Assembly: GCA_000406005.1 (NCBI GenBank)
Contig: ASZN01000012.1
Location: forward strand, 1-51,110
Length of the DNA: 51,110 bases
DNA from: Candidatus Poribacteria bacterium WGA-3G
Lineage (GTDB): Bacteria > Poribacteria > WGA-4E > WGA-3G
Direction: 5' to 3'
The notes under the pieces were generated by a model. That model searched no databases and was not told where the DNA came from. It saw only the letters and a list, made by a program, of their open reading frames with translations. Of the stretch, positions 42,244 to 49,981 are shown piece after piece. The position numbers and the translations under genes are program-made. The first letter of the stretch is position 1, and each line of letters opens with the position of its first letter.

Positions 42244-43019
42244 TATAGTTCCAAAACGGTGAATCCGTGCTTCTCAAAAATTTTACCGTTCCCCGTAGAT
42301 TGTAGATAGGTAATAAATCTATGCGCCAATTGCTTTTGTGAACTATCCTTCATAATGACAGCCGGGTAGATAATCGGTGTATAGGCTTCAGGTGGTAACT
42401 CATAAAGCACGTTTATATTATTCGTTAGTGTTGTATCAGTTTTATATACAATAGCCATATCCACATTTCCAGCAGTGACATAGGCGAGTGTAGCACGCAC
42501 ATCTGTGCCGAAAATCAACTTTGGGTGTAATGTCTCCCATAATCCAAAGTGAACCAAGGCTTCTTTGGCGTAAGTGCCAGCAGGCACGATTTCTGGATGC
42601 CCGATAGCGATTCTCGAAATTTCAGGCACAGTGAGGTTCATGAGCGTTTCGACAGCGATTTCCGGTCTTTTATTACAGACAAGTACTAAGCGATTGGTTA
42701 ACAAATCTTGGCGACTTTCGGCTTCAAGCAGCCCATGCGTTTCCAGAGCAACCACTTGCCGCGGACTTGCCGAAATGAAGACATCCCCTGATGCCCCCTT
42801 TTCGAGTTGCCGTTGTAACGTTGTAGATGCAGCGAAATTATAATAAACTTTTACCTGATTTTCGGCTGCAAACGCTTCCCCGATTTCAGTGAGCGCATCC
42901 GTCAAACTGATTGCAGCGAAGACACTTAATTCGTTCTGCGGTCTCTCCGGACATCCCCATATCGGTATGAACAGAAATAACAAACAGAAGGCAGTAAGAG
43001 ATTTAAAAATTCGGTGCAT
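42243..43019 (-). CDS. modA: Molybdate-binding lipoprotein ModA
   Basis: A 258-residue periplasmic binding protein. The signal peptide ends at a lipobox-like 'IPIWGC' (Cys23), so it is probably a lipoprotein. Family motifs: 'LSVFAAISLTDALTEIGEAF', 'YNFAASTTLQRQLEKGA', 'DVFISASPRQV', 'NRLVLVCN', 'GHPEIVPAGTYAKEAL', 'DVRATLAYVTAGNVDMAIVY'. The Ser and Thr in these loops bind the oxyanion. It is the first gene of the modABC operon and is preceded by a consensus-like promoter. Confidence 0.95.
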   Translation of the reverse strand: MHRIFKSLTAFCLLFLFIPIWGCPERPQNELSVFAAISLTDALTEIGEAFAAENQVKVYYNFAASTTLQRQLEKGASGDVFISASPRQVVALETHGLLEAESRQDLLTNRLVLVCNKRPEIAVETLMNLTVPEISRIAIGHPEIVPAGTYAKEALVHFGLWETLHPKLIFGTDVRATLAYVTAGNVDMAIVYKTDTTLTNNINVLYELPPEAYTPIIYPAVIMKDSSQKQLAHRFITYLQSTGNGKIFEKHGFTVLEL

Positions 43020-43065
43020 TATTTCACTCTCGACACTCCTATCCTTAACATAAAAATTCTTGACA

Positions 43066-43094
43066 AGTGTAGCATATCTGCTAAACTATGTCAA
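43066..43094 (-). promoter_or_regulatory. Sigma-70-like promoter of modABC
   Basis: On the minus strand TTGACA (43094-43089) and TACACT (43071-43066) have a 17-base spacer, about 47 bases before the modA start. I see no clear ModE palindrome. Confidence 0.6.
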
Positions 43095-43123
43095 AAGTTT
43101 TGTATCTGTCTAAGCAACTTTTC

Positions 43124-43152
43124 TTGCAATCCGTTTGAACCTGTGGTATCCT
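43124..43152 (+). promoter_or_regulatory. Sigma-70-like promoter of the TIM-barrel gene
   Basis: TTGCAA (43124-43129) and TATCCT (43147-43152) have a 17-base spacer, about 35 bases before the ATG at 43188. It is divergent to the modA promoter. Confidence 0.5.
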
Positions 43153-43187
43153 ATTTGTACATACAATAGACAGTAGAGGAAAAAACT

Positions 43188-43994
43188 ATGAAATTAGGTC
43201 TCTGCACCATCGCTTTTCAGGACAAACCGATCGAAGAGGTTATCGACATCGCAGCGGACTACGGATTTGACGGCATTGAACTCTGGGGAAAACCGCCGCA
43301 TCTACCAGAGGACTACGACGAAAACTACGCCAAAAATGTTAGAGAGATGGCACAGCGGAAAGGATTAGAAATCTCGGCATTCGGGTCCTATGTCCATCCC
43401 TTAATGCATCTTCACCAGAAATACTTTGAAGAAGCCTTCAAAATCGCACGCGATTTAGGAACTGATCTTATCCGAATCTGGTCCGGTGGGGGTCCCTCAA
43501 AATCAATCGCACCCACCGATAAACGTCTGATCTTCTTTCGGCTCGTCAGTGTTACACAGTGGGCAAATTTTCGTAGTATTCGTATCGGATTGGAAATGCA
43601 CAACAACCAATACACCGATAGCGTCGCGACCATTTTGGAGACCATCGAAGAAGTTCAACTCCCGGCGTTGAAGACCTACTATCAACCGCTTGCACGGCCG
43701 GATGCCGATGATCCGCACGATGCCGCTGAGAAACTATCATCGCACATCGCCAACGTCCATGCACAAAATTTCGATGAAAGCGGGAAAGCGTGCCCTATCG
43801 CTGATGGTGTCGTAGATTACGCACGGATTGTTGAAATCCTCAGGAATGCTGACTATGACGGCTATTTGGAGGTTGAATTCGTCCACGGGGACAACAAATT
43901 GGAGGCACTCCAACGCGATCGGGATTATCTCGCAAGTTTAATCCATACAACAGACGGCGACGCACTGAAAAGCACGGACATCCCCGCTGTCTAA
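43188..43994 (+). CDS. Sugar phosphate isomerase/epimerase (TIM barrel)
   Basis: A 268-residue xylose-isomerase-like barrel starting 'MKLGLCTIAFQDKPIEEVI'. Strands with the metal-binding residues are 'YGFDGIELWG', 'TDLIRIWSGGG', 'IRIGLEMHNNQ' (Glu), 'HIANVHAQNFD' (His), and 'YDGYLEVEFVHG' (Glu at the end). An internal shortening near ~160-175 ('LPALKTYYQPLARPD') replaces the usual 'GLNxDPxH' strand. Substrate unknown. It is distinct from the similar protein at 15679. A conserved-protein gene follows after 38 bases on the same strand. Confidence 0.88.
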   Translation: MKLGLCTIAFQDKPIEEVIDIAADYGFDGIELWGKPPHLPEDYDENYAKNVREMAQRKGLEISAFGSYVHPLMHLHQKYFEEAFKIARDLGTDLIRIWSGGGPSKSIAPTDKRLIFFRLVSVTQWANFRSIRIGLEMHNNQYTDSVATILETIEEVQLPALKTYYQPLARPDADDPHDAAEKLSSHIANVHAQNFDESGKACPIADGVVDYARIVEILRNADYDGYLEVEFVHGDNKLEALQRDRDYLASLIHTTDGDALKSTDIPAV

Positions 43995-44032
43995 AACGCA
44001 ACGAAATTAACAAAAAACGTCCAAGGTGCTTC

Positions 44033-44644
44033 ATGCGCTTAGAGGTAGGCATCATCGCATTGGTAGAGGCGGTCTTCGGCGTAGAAGCAGAACGGCGCGC
44101 CCAATTTCAGTGGCTCCGTAACAAACCGAGTCCTGAAAACTTCGCGGAACACTACGATACAGCGATGGCACTCTACACGGAACTCAATGGCGATTGGGAA
44201 GGCACAAAAGTTAAAGCCGACGGCTACCTAATTCCTGATGCCTATTTTCCTGAACCGTATCATTTTATTTTCGAGTTTGACGAATTGCAACATTTCACGG
44301 AATATCGGGAACGAACCTTTCAGTTCTATCCAGAGGATGTCGCGCTCGCGTTTGCACCGCAGAAATACAAACAGTTCTGTCAACAGCACCATATCGCAGC
44401 ACTCGCGAAAGGACCGGCGCGCTTCCGACGACCGACTGCCGATTTCCCCTACGCAAATGGTCGTGCCGCACAACGTGCCTTCTTCGATACGTTCCGAGAT
44501 TGGCTGCCACCCATACATGGACTGAACCCGACGATCCGGTTAGCAGAATTTGAGGTCGCACCGATCCTCAACGGAGAATTAAACGACGATCAAGCAAAGA
44601 CTTACATGGAGCATTTACTTCGCGAGCGACTTAAAAATTTTTAA
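44033..44644 (+). CDS. Uncharacterised conserved-looking protein
   Basis: A 203-residue protein I do not recognise. It has no signal or membrane segment. The central 'PYHFIFEFDELQHFTEYR' followed by 'VALAFAPQKYKQFC' could be the core of a restriction-endonuclease-like fold (acidic residues before Gln-His), but this is a guess. Start at ATG 44033; no strong Shine-Dalgarno sequence is visible. It follows the TIM-barrel gene and precedes the cysteine-synthase-like gene by 42 bases, all on the same strand. Confidence 0.65.
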   Translation: MRLEVGIIALVEAVFGVEAERRAQFQWLRNKPSPENFAEHYDTAMALYTELNGDWEGTKVKADGYLIPDAYFPEPYHFIFEFDELQHFTEYRERTFQFYPEDVALAFAPQKYKQFCQQHHIAALAKGPARFRRPTADFPYANGRAAQRAFFDTFRDWLPPIHGLNPTIRLAEFEVAPILNGELNDDQAKTYMEHLLRERLKNF

Positions 44645-44686
44645 TCGTTGTAAAACAATACAAAAGGTAGGATAAAATAACGCTAC

Positions 44687-45616
44687 ATGAGCATGCGAAA
44701 GCCTGAAAAGGTGAACATTTCAGAACATCCACTGCTCCAAATAATAGGACAGACACCCCTCGCGAAAATAGACCTCTTCGCAGACGAGTTGCCGAACGTT
44801 GACATCTACGCGAAGATGGAAACCTATAACCCGGGCGGCTCGATTAAAGACCGACCGGTCTTAAGAATGCTCACAGAGGCAATCACTTCGGGAGAACTCA
44901 CACACGAAAAGGTTATCCTCGACTCCAGTTCCGGCAACGCGGCGATCGCTTACGCGATGATAGGTGCGACCCTCGGCTACAAAGTTGAACTTGTAATTCC
45001 AGACAACGCCAGTGAAGAACGGATAAAACGTATCCAATCACACGGCGCAACCATCATCCATACCGATGCTATCCTCGGTTACGATGAGGCACTTCGAGAA
45101 GTGGATCGACGCTATGAAGCGCAACCTGACCGGTATTTTTTCAACTCGCAATACGACAATGAAAACAATTGGCTGGCGCATTATGAAACCACCGGTGTCG
45201 AAATCTGGAATCAAACAGGTGGAAAAGTTACGCACTTCGTTGCGGGTGTAGGTACCGGCGGCACTATTACCGGTGTCGGCAGGCGGCTCAAAACCTACAA
45301 TCCAGATATCCGAGTCTGTTCTATTTCACCAGAGGTGTTCCCCGGTATTGAGGGACTCAAACCGCTCGGGGACCCAGAGAACATTGTGCCAGCAATTCTG
45401 GATGAATCGGTGATTGATTGCCGCATCCCAACAACGATTGAAGACGCTTACGAAATGTGCAGTCGTCTCGCGCGACGCGGTTGGTTCGTCGGGCAATCTT
45501 CCGGCGGCTACCTTTATGGCGCCTATAAAGTCGCACGAGAAATTCAAGAAGGCGTTATCGTCACCGTCTTTAACGACCTCGGCGAACGCTACTTCAGCAC
45601 AAGACTATGGGATTAA
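44687..45616 (+). CDS. Cysteine synthase-like PLP enzyme
   Basis: A 309-residue fold-type II PLP enzyme. The PLP lysine is Lys54 in 'NPGGSIKDRP'. The usual 'TSGNTG' loop is 'SSSGNAAIAYA' here; 'VAGVGTGGTITGVGR' binds the cofactor phosphate; 'QSSGGYLYGA' is near the C-terminal Ser that contacts the pyridine. It replaces the acetyl group of O-acetylserine (or a related donor) with sulfide. CysM- or OCBS-type reactions are also possible. The next gene (DUF1015) starts 13 bases after the stop, so both are likely in one transcript. Confidence 0.92.
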   Translation: MSMRKPEKVNISEHPLLQIIGQTPLAKIDLFADELPNVDIYAKMETYNPGGSIKDRPVLRMLTEAITSGELTHEKVILDSSSGNAAIAYAMIGATLGYKVELVIPDNASEERIKRIQSHGATIIHTDAILGYDEALREVDRRYEAQPDRYFFNSQYDNENNWLAHYETTGVEIWNQTGGKVTHFVAGVGTGGTITGVGRRLKTYNPDIRVCSISPEVFPGIEGLKPLGDPENIVPAILDESVIDCRIPTTIEDAYEMCSRLARRGWFVGQSSGGYLYGAYKVAREIQEGVIVTVFNDLGERYFSTRLWD

Positions 45617-45629
45617 CAGAAGGAGACCT

Positions 45630-46880
45630 ATGGAAACGACAGTTATTCCGTTTCGCGGTTTACGCTATAACGCAACCAAAGTTGAAGGACTCGCGAACGT
45701 TATAGCACCGCCGTACGATGTCATCAAACCCGAAGAACAGACGGCTTTAGAGGCACATCACCCTGCCAATATCATCCGATTAATCCTAAGCCAACCGCAC
45801 GATGATGACACCGATGATGAAAACCGATACACACGCGCTGCGACACGGATGAACCAGTGGATAGCGGACGGGACCCTCCAACGCGACGCAACGCCGCGTT
45901 ATTATATCTACGACCAGTCGTTCAACGCCCCGGACGGAAAAGATTATACGCGTCGCGCCCTGATTGGACTCGTCAAACTGCAGCCGTTTGAAAATCGTGT
46001 CGTCTTACCACACGAAAAGACGCACGCCGGACCAAAAATCGACCGGCTCAACCTCATGCGTCAGTGCCACGCGAACCTCAGTCCTATATTCCTCCTCTAC
46101 GCCGATGCTGACGCGGACATTGAACGGATTATGGAGAGCTTCACCGATAAACACGCACCCGAAGTCGATTGCGAAGAACGGTTCGGAAGCACGCACCGAT
46201 TGTGGTGTTTAGATGATGCAGAACGGAACACCGAAATTCAGACCCACTTTTCCCAAAGACCACTCCTTATCGCCGATGGACATCACCGTTATGAAACCGC
46301 ACTCGCTTTCCAAGAAGAAATGGCGCACACCGGATTGCAAGGGTACGGCTATATGATGGTGAACCTCGTTCGGATGGAATCCCCCGGACTCGCAGTTTTG
46401 GCGATCCACCGGCTACTCGACAATCTCAGTCCTGAGAGCATTACCCATGCTATTACCAAGCTGCCGGAAGTGTTTGATGTCCATGAACTTGACACACAAG
46501 CGACACTTATGGCACAATTGGAGGCGCGACGCGGAAAATCGCCAGCGATCGGAGTGTATACCGCTGACGATAAATACCGTCTATTGATACCGCGTTCAAC
46601 GACACCGAGACAATTAGATGTCGTACTTGTTCAAGAAACCCTTATCAAGGAGATGTTCCAAGTTGAGACGTTAGCCGATCACATCAGCTACACCGCTTAC
46701 GCCGACGATGCTGTTAAGCACGTTAAAAGTGGAACAGGGCGCGTTGCCCTCCTTATGAATCCGACACCTGTTGAGCAGGTCTTGGAAGTCGCTATGGCAG
46801 GTGCTATAATGCCACAGAAATCTACCTATTTCTATCCGAAGATGGCGACCGGTCTCGTTTTGAACCTGTTGAACCGGTAA
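45630..46880 (+). CDS. DUF1015 family protein
   Basis: A 416-residue protein. It begins 'METTVIPFRGLRYNATKVEG' and 'VIAPPYDVIKPEEQ', the exact DUF1015 start, followed by 'NIIRLIL', 'YYIYDQSF', 'RRALIGLVKL', 'HEKTHAGPKIDRLNLMR' and the signature 'LLIADGHHRYETALAF'. AAGGAGA lies seven bases before the ATG. The family is widespread but its chemistry is uncertain to me; the invariant His/Asp/Arg pattern suggests an enzyme. It often lies beside amino-acid metabolism genes, as here beside the cysteine-synthase-like gene. Confidence 0.92.
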   Translation: METTVIPFRGLRYNATKVEGLANVIAPPYDVIKPEEQTALEAHHPANIIRLILSQPHDDDTDDENRYTRAATRMNQWIADGTLQRDATPRYYIYDQSFNAPDGKDYTRRALIGLVKLQPFENRVVLPHEKTHAGPKIDRLNLMRQCHANLSPIFLLYADADADIERIMESFTDKHAPEVDCEERFGSTHRLWCLDDAERNTEIQTHFSQRPLLIADGHHRYETALAFQEEMAHTGLQGYGYMMVNLVRMESPGLAVLAIHRLLDNLSPESITHAITKLPEVFDVHELDTQATLMAQLEARRGKSPAIGVYTADDKYRLLIPRSTTPRQLDVVLVQETLIKEMFQVETLADHISYTAYADDAVKHVKSGTGRVALLMNPTPVEQVLEVAMAGAIMPQKSTYFYPKMATGLVLNLLNR

Positions 46881-46980
46881 CGCCGCGAACCGGAAAACTT
46901 TTGAAGGCAAACCGATGCATCACGAACATGAAAGAGATACCTTTGCGTTTCTCAAACAAGTTTTGTAAAAGGAGGCGCGT

Positions 46981-47772
46981 GTGGCAATTGAACTCTTCTC
47001 TATCGGTACAGAGTTAGTACTTGGGCAGATTCAGGATACCAATGCACACTGGATCGCACAGCAGATTCTTCAGATCGGTGGCGAATTACGACGTGTAACG
47101 ATGCTACGCGACAATGCCGAGGAAATGTCCGAGGCACTGGCCTCCGCCGTCAAGCGCGAAACATCGCTTATTCTCACAACTGGTGGGCTTGGACCGACAC
47201 CCGACGATATGACCGTAGCAGTCGTCGCATCTCTCATCGGCACAAAACCTATCGTCAGTGAAGAGACCCTCGCAGATTTTCGGAGACGCCGCGAGATGTC
47301 AGAGAACGACCCGCTCAGCGAAGCACTCACGAAAATGGCGACTATACCAGAATCCGCAACCGTCTTGCAGAACCCAGCAGGTTGGGCACCCTGTATCAGT
47401 GTTGAACATCAAAACACGACGCTCATGATGATGCCGGGACCGCCACGCGAGATGAAAGCGATCTTTGAAACCTATATCCAACCGTTGATTGCTGAACGTT
47501 ACCGCGCAGAGATTACCACGGCGCAGGTCTACGTCAGTATGTTTGAAGCAGAAGTTTCACCACTCATGCAAAAGGTGATGGAACGCTACCCTGATGTCTA
47601 TCTAAAGGCGTATGTCTCGCTCCGAAACGCGGATACAAACATGATGCCGGTAGACTTAGTCTCGACAAGTACGGATAAAGCAGAGGCAGAATCGCAATTG
47701 CAACTCGCAACTGACTATTTCCGTGAACTTGTCGTTGAAACCGGAAAACATTTTAATCTTGAGGACACATAA
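46981..47772 (+). CDS. CinA N-terminal (MoaB/MogA-like) domain protein
   Basis: A 263-residue protein. 'MAIELFSIGTELVLGQIQDTN' and 'TGGLGPTPDDMT' are the CinA/MoaB signature; the later 'MMMPGPPREMKAIFE' is also conserved. CinA proteins have this domain (ADP-ribose or nucleotide pyrophosphatase type activity) followed by an NMN deamidase domain; the latter is absent here. The GTG start has AAGGAGG upstream. Downstream is a long hairpin, then the IF-1 gene. It begins ~100 bases after the DUF1015 gene. Confidence 0.92.
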   Translation: MAIELFSIGTELVLGQIQDTNAHWIAQQILQIGGELRRVTMLRDNAEEMSEALASAVKRETSLILTTGGLGPTPDDMTVAVVASLIGTKPIVSEETLADFRRRREMSENDPLSEALTKMATIPESATVLQNPAGWAPCISVEHQNTTLMMMPGPPREMKAIFETYIQPLIAERYRAEITTAQVYVSMFEAEVSPLMQKVMERYPDVYLKAYVSLRNADTNMMPVDLVSTSTDKAEAESQLQLATDYFRELVVETGKHFNLEDT

Positions 47773-47782
47773 CAGGCAGCCC

Positions 47783-47817
47783 CATTGCAGGCGAGGTTTA
47801 AAACCCCGCCTGCAATG
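47783..47817 (+). terminator. Long 17-bp hairpin between the CinA-like and IF-1 genes
   Basis: Arms 47783-47799 and 47801-47817 pair around a single A, with one A-C mismatch: CATTGCAGGCGAGGTTT and AAACCCCGCCTGCAATG. It belongs to the GGTTT/AAACC palindromic intergenic class of this window. No U-run directly follows, so it may be a terminator or an element that affects mRNA stability. Confidence 0.55.
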
Positions 47818-47843
47818 CACCTACAAAAAAGGAGATTTATACT

Positions 47844-48218
47844 GTGAATCGCAGACCCTCTGGAAATAGACGCAAATCGCGAGCGCGAAACGTGAAGTCG
47901 TCCCGGAAAAATAAGAAGGCCCAACCTAAGCAGCGAACGGATGCTGATGATAATGTTGATGTTAAGTCTGAAACTGAAACCGGAAAAGAGGAAACGACGA
48001 CCACGAAGAGCGATAAAATTGAGGTGGAAGGAACCGTCGTGGAACCTTTACCAAATGCAATGTTCCGAGTCGAACTGGATAATAAGCATCAGATCCTTGC
48101 GCATATCTCCGGCAGAATGCGGAAGTTTTTCATCAAAATTTCGCCGGGCGATAAGGTGACCGTTGAACTATCGCCTTACGATCTCACGAGAGGACGTATT
48201 ACTTTTCGGAAACGGTAG
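47844..48218 (+). CDS. infA: Translation initiation factor IF-1 with a long basic N-terminal extension
   Basis: A 124-residue protein whose last ~68 residues are IF-1 ('IEVEGTVVEPLPNAMFRVEL', 'ILAHISGRMRKFFIKI', 'GDKVTVELSPYDLTRGRI'). The usual length is ~72 residues; here ~55 extra residues precede the OB fold, rich in Arg/Lys then Asp/Glu/Thr ('RRPSGNRRKSRARNVKSSRK'). IF-1 binds the ribosomal A site; the tail might add RNA contacts (inference). The GTG start has AAGGAG nine bases upstream. Downstream is a J-domain protein gene. Confidence 0.95.
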   Translation: MNRRPSGNRRKSRARNVKSSRKNKKAQPKQRTDADDNVDVKSETETGKEETTTTKSDKIEVEGTVVEPLPNAMFRVELDNKHQILAHISGRMRKFFIKISPGDKVTVELSPYDLTRGRITFRKR

Positions 48219-48289
48219 TTTCTTAAATAGGTATATCGGTGCGGTTGATACCGTGTCGACCATTTCCGCAATATTGTTGGGGACTTCCT

Positions 48290-49105
48290 ATGAAACCTGC
48301 TGCCTTAGTTCATATCAACAACGCCAATGAAAAGGAAGCCGCTCGGCTACTCGATGCTATCGCAGCGAAACGGGAGCAGGTGGAGGAACTCACGGTAACA
48401 GTCGAAGAACTCAAGTCGGAAGTTGATGTCTTTCAGCGTCGCTATAACGCGCATATCAGCCGCTATTACCTCGAACTTGATAAGGTTGAACTCGAAACGC
48501 AGGAATATCGGCTCCGACTCCAGCTGAGACGAGAAAATGTGAACGAGGAAGAGATAGAGGTACGCGTGGAGTCCTGCTTCAGAACAAACCGCGCACGTGT
48601 TGACGCTTATGAGGAAGTGGATGAATCACAAGCGACACCCGAAGTGGAGCAACTCCCAGCTTCTAAAGCGAAACACTTGCAAAACCTCTATCGCAAACTC
48701 GCTAAAAGGTACCACCCAGACAAAACCGTTGATGCCGAAGAACAGCAGAGACGAGAGCAGATGATGCCGCTTATCAATCGGGCATACCACGAACACGATA
48801 TTCAGACCCTTGAACGGTTAAGCCTCGGTGAAACAGAGCCACATATCGCCGAAAAGACATCTGCCGAAAAACGGACAGCCTTACAGGCAGAACTCCGAAA
48901 CCTCAACCGTGCAGCAAGTGATTTGCGTTTAGAAATAAATCGAATTAAGACCGGACGCACCTATCAATTGAAGCAACAGGTAGAAAACGCAAAGAAAGCC
49001 GGGACAGACCTACTCTCTGGACTCGCAAAAGATTTGGAGCGAAAAGTCAAAGCGAGCCGCACGTATCTGACACGCCTGATGAATATGTGGCACGGCACAC
49101 AGTGA
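48290..49105 (+). CDS. J-domain protein with coiled-coil N-terminus
   Basis: A 271-residue protein. I take the ATG at 48290 (a GTG at 48239 is in frame). The first ~110 residues are charged and coiled-coil-like ('AAKREQVEELTVTVEELKSE'). 'LQNLYRKLAKRYHPDKTVDA' contains the His-Pro-Asp motif (142-144) required to stimulate Hsp70 (DnaK), followed by a modified J-domain helix ('INRAYHEHDIQTLERLSLG'). The C-terminal ~80 residues are again helical. It lacks the DnaJ zinc finger. It is probably a specialised co-chaperone; the client is unknown. It follows the IF-1 gene by 71 bases. Confidence 0.85.
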   Translation: MKPAALVHINNANEKEAARLLDAIAAKREQVEELTVTVEELKSEVDVFQRRYNAHISRYYLELDKVELETQEYRLRLQLRRENVNEEEIEVRVESCFRTNRARVDAYEEVDESQATPEVEQLPASKAKHLQNLYRKLAKRYHPDKTVDAEEQQRREQMMPLINRAYHEHDIQTLERLSLGETEPHIAEKTSAEKRTALQAELRNLNRAASDLRLEINRIKTGRTYQLKQQVENAKKAGTDLLSGLAKDLERKVKASRTYLTRLMNMWHGTQ

Positions 49106-49140
49106 TCCCATAACGTCCAAGATGATTTAAGGAACGCAGC

Positions 49141-49875
49141 ATGCAACTCAAAGACAAAGTCGCTATCGTCACCGGGGGCGGCCGCGGTATCGGTCGAGCC
49201 ATCGCCAGTGCTTATGCAGCTGAAGGCGCACGCGTCGTCATCGCCGCCCGTAACACCACACAACTTGATGAAGTCGTCGCAGAAATCGAGGCAAATGAGG
49301 GTGAAGTCCTTGCGCTGCAAACCGATGTCCGAAGCCGTCCGGAAGTGGAGAATCTCATCCAGAAAACCGTTGAACACTTCGGACGGATTGATATCCTCGT
49401 CAATAACGCAGGTATCAATCCGAGAGGTCCGTTCTTAGATTCTACAGATGAAGAGTGGGAACTCGGATGGCAGATTAATGTGATGGGTGTTGTGTACTGT
49501 TGTCGTGCTGCTTTATCGGTCATGAAACGGCAGGGGAGCGGCAATATCATTAACGTCGGCTCCGGTATGGGGCAAGTCGGACGCTCGAACCTCAGCGTCT
49601 ATTGTGCCTCCAAAGCCGCTCTACACGGATTAACGCAGTCGATTGCCGAAGAGGTATGGGAAGACGGTATCATCGCGAATGTGCTTATCCCCGGTCCCGT
49701 GAAAACGGAACTTTCAAAACCGGCTTGGGAGAGCTCAGGTACTTTCAGGGGAGAAAGCGATCCGTGGAAGCAGCCGGAACAGGTTGTCGCCTCCGCACTT
49801 TTCCTCGCGACGCAACCGCCTGCGACCGGCATGACAGGTCAAATCCTCAGCATCATGCGCCGCAATAGTCCGTAA
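49141..49875 (+). CDS. SDR family oxidoreductase (FabG-like)
   Basis: A 244-residue short-chain dehydrogenase. The NAD(P) motif is 'TGGGRGIGRAIASAYAAEGA' (11-30), 'VNNAG' is at 87-91, the catalytic Ser is ~141 ('NVGSGMGQVG'), and Tyr154/Lys158 form the YxxxK pair. 'PGPVKTELSKPAWE' follows. It likely oxidises or reduces a hydroxyacyl or sugar-type substrate; the exact reaction cannot be told. ATG at 49141 follows a weak GGAACG. The gene ends shortly before a convergent secreted-protein gene. Confidence 0.94.
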   Translation: MQLKDKVAIVTGGGRGIGRAIASAYAAEGARVVIAARNTTQLDEVVAEIEANEGEVLALQTDVRSRPEVENLIQKTVEHFGRIDILVNNAGINPRGPFLDSTDEEWELGWQINVMGVVYCCRAALSVMKRQGSGNIINVGSGMGQVGRSNLSVYCASKAALHGLTQSIAEEVWEDGIIANVLIPGPVKTELSKPAWESSGTFRGESDPWKQPEQVVASALFLATQPPATGMTGQILSIMRRNSP

Positions 49876-49981
49876 GGCACCAGAACATAAACATCAGCAG
49901 AAATCAACTAAAATATACGTATTTCTACAGATTTTTCAATGCAGTTAATCAACCTTCCAGCTATCATAAGGTCATTTGATA

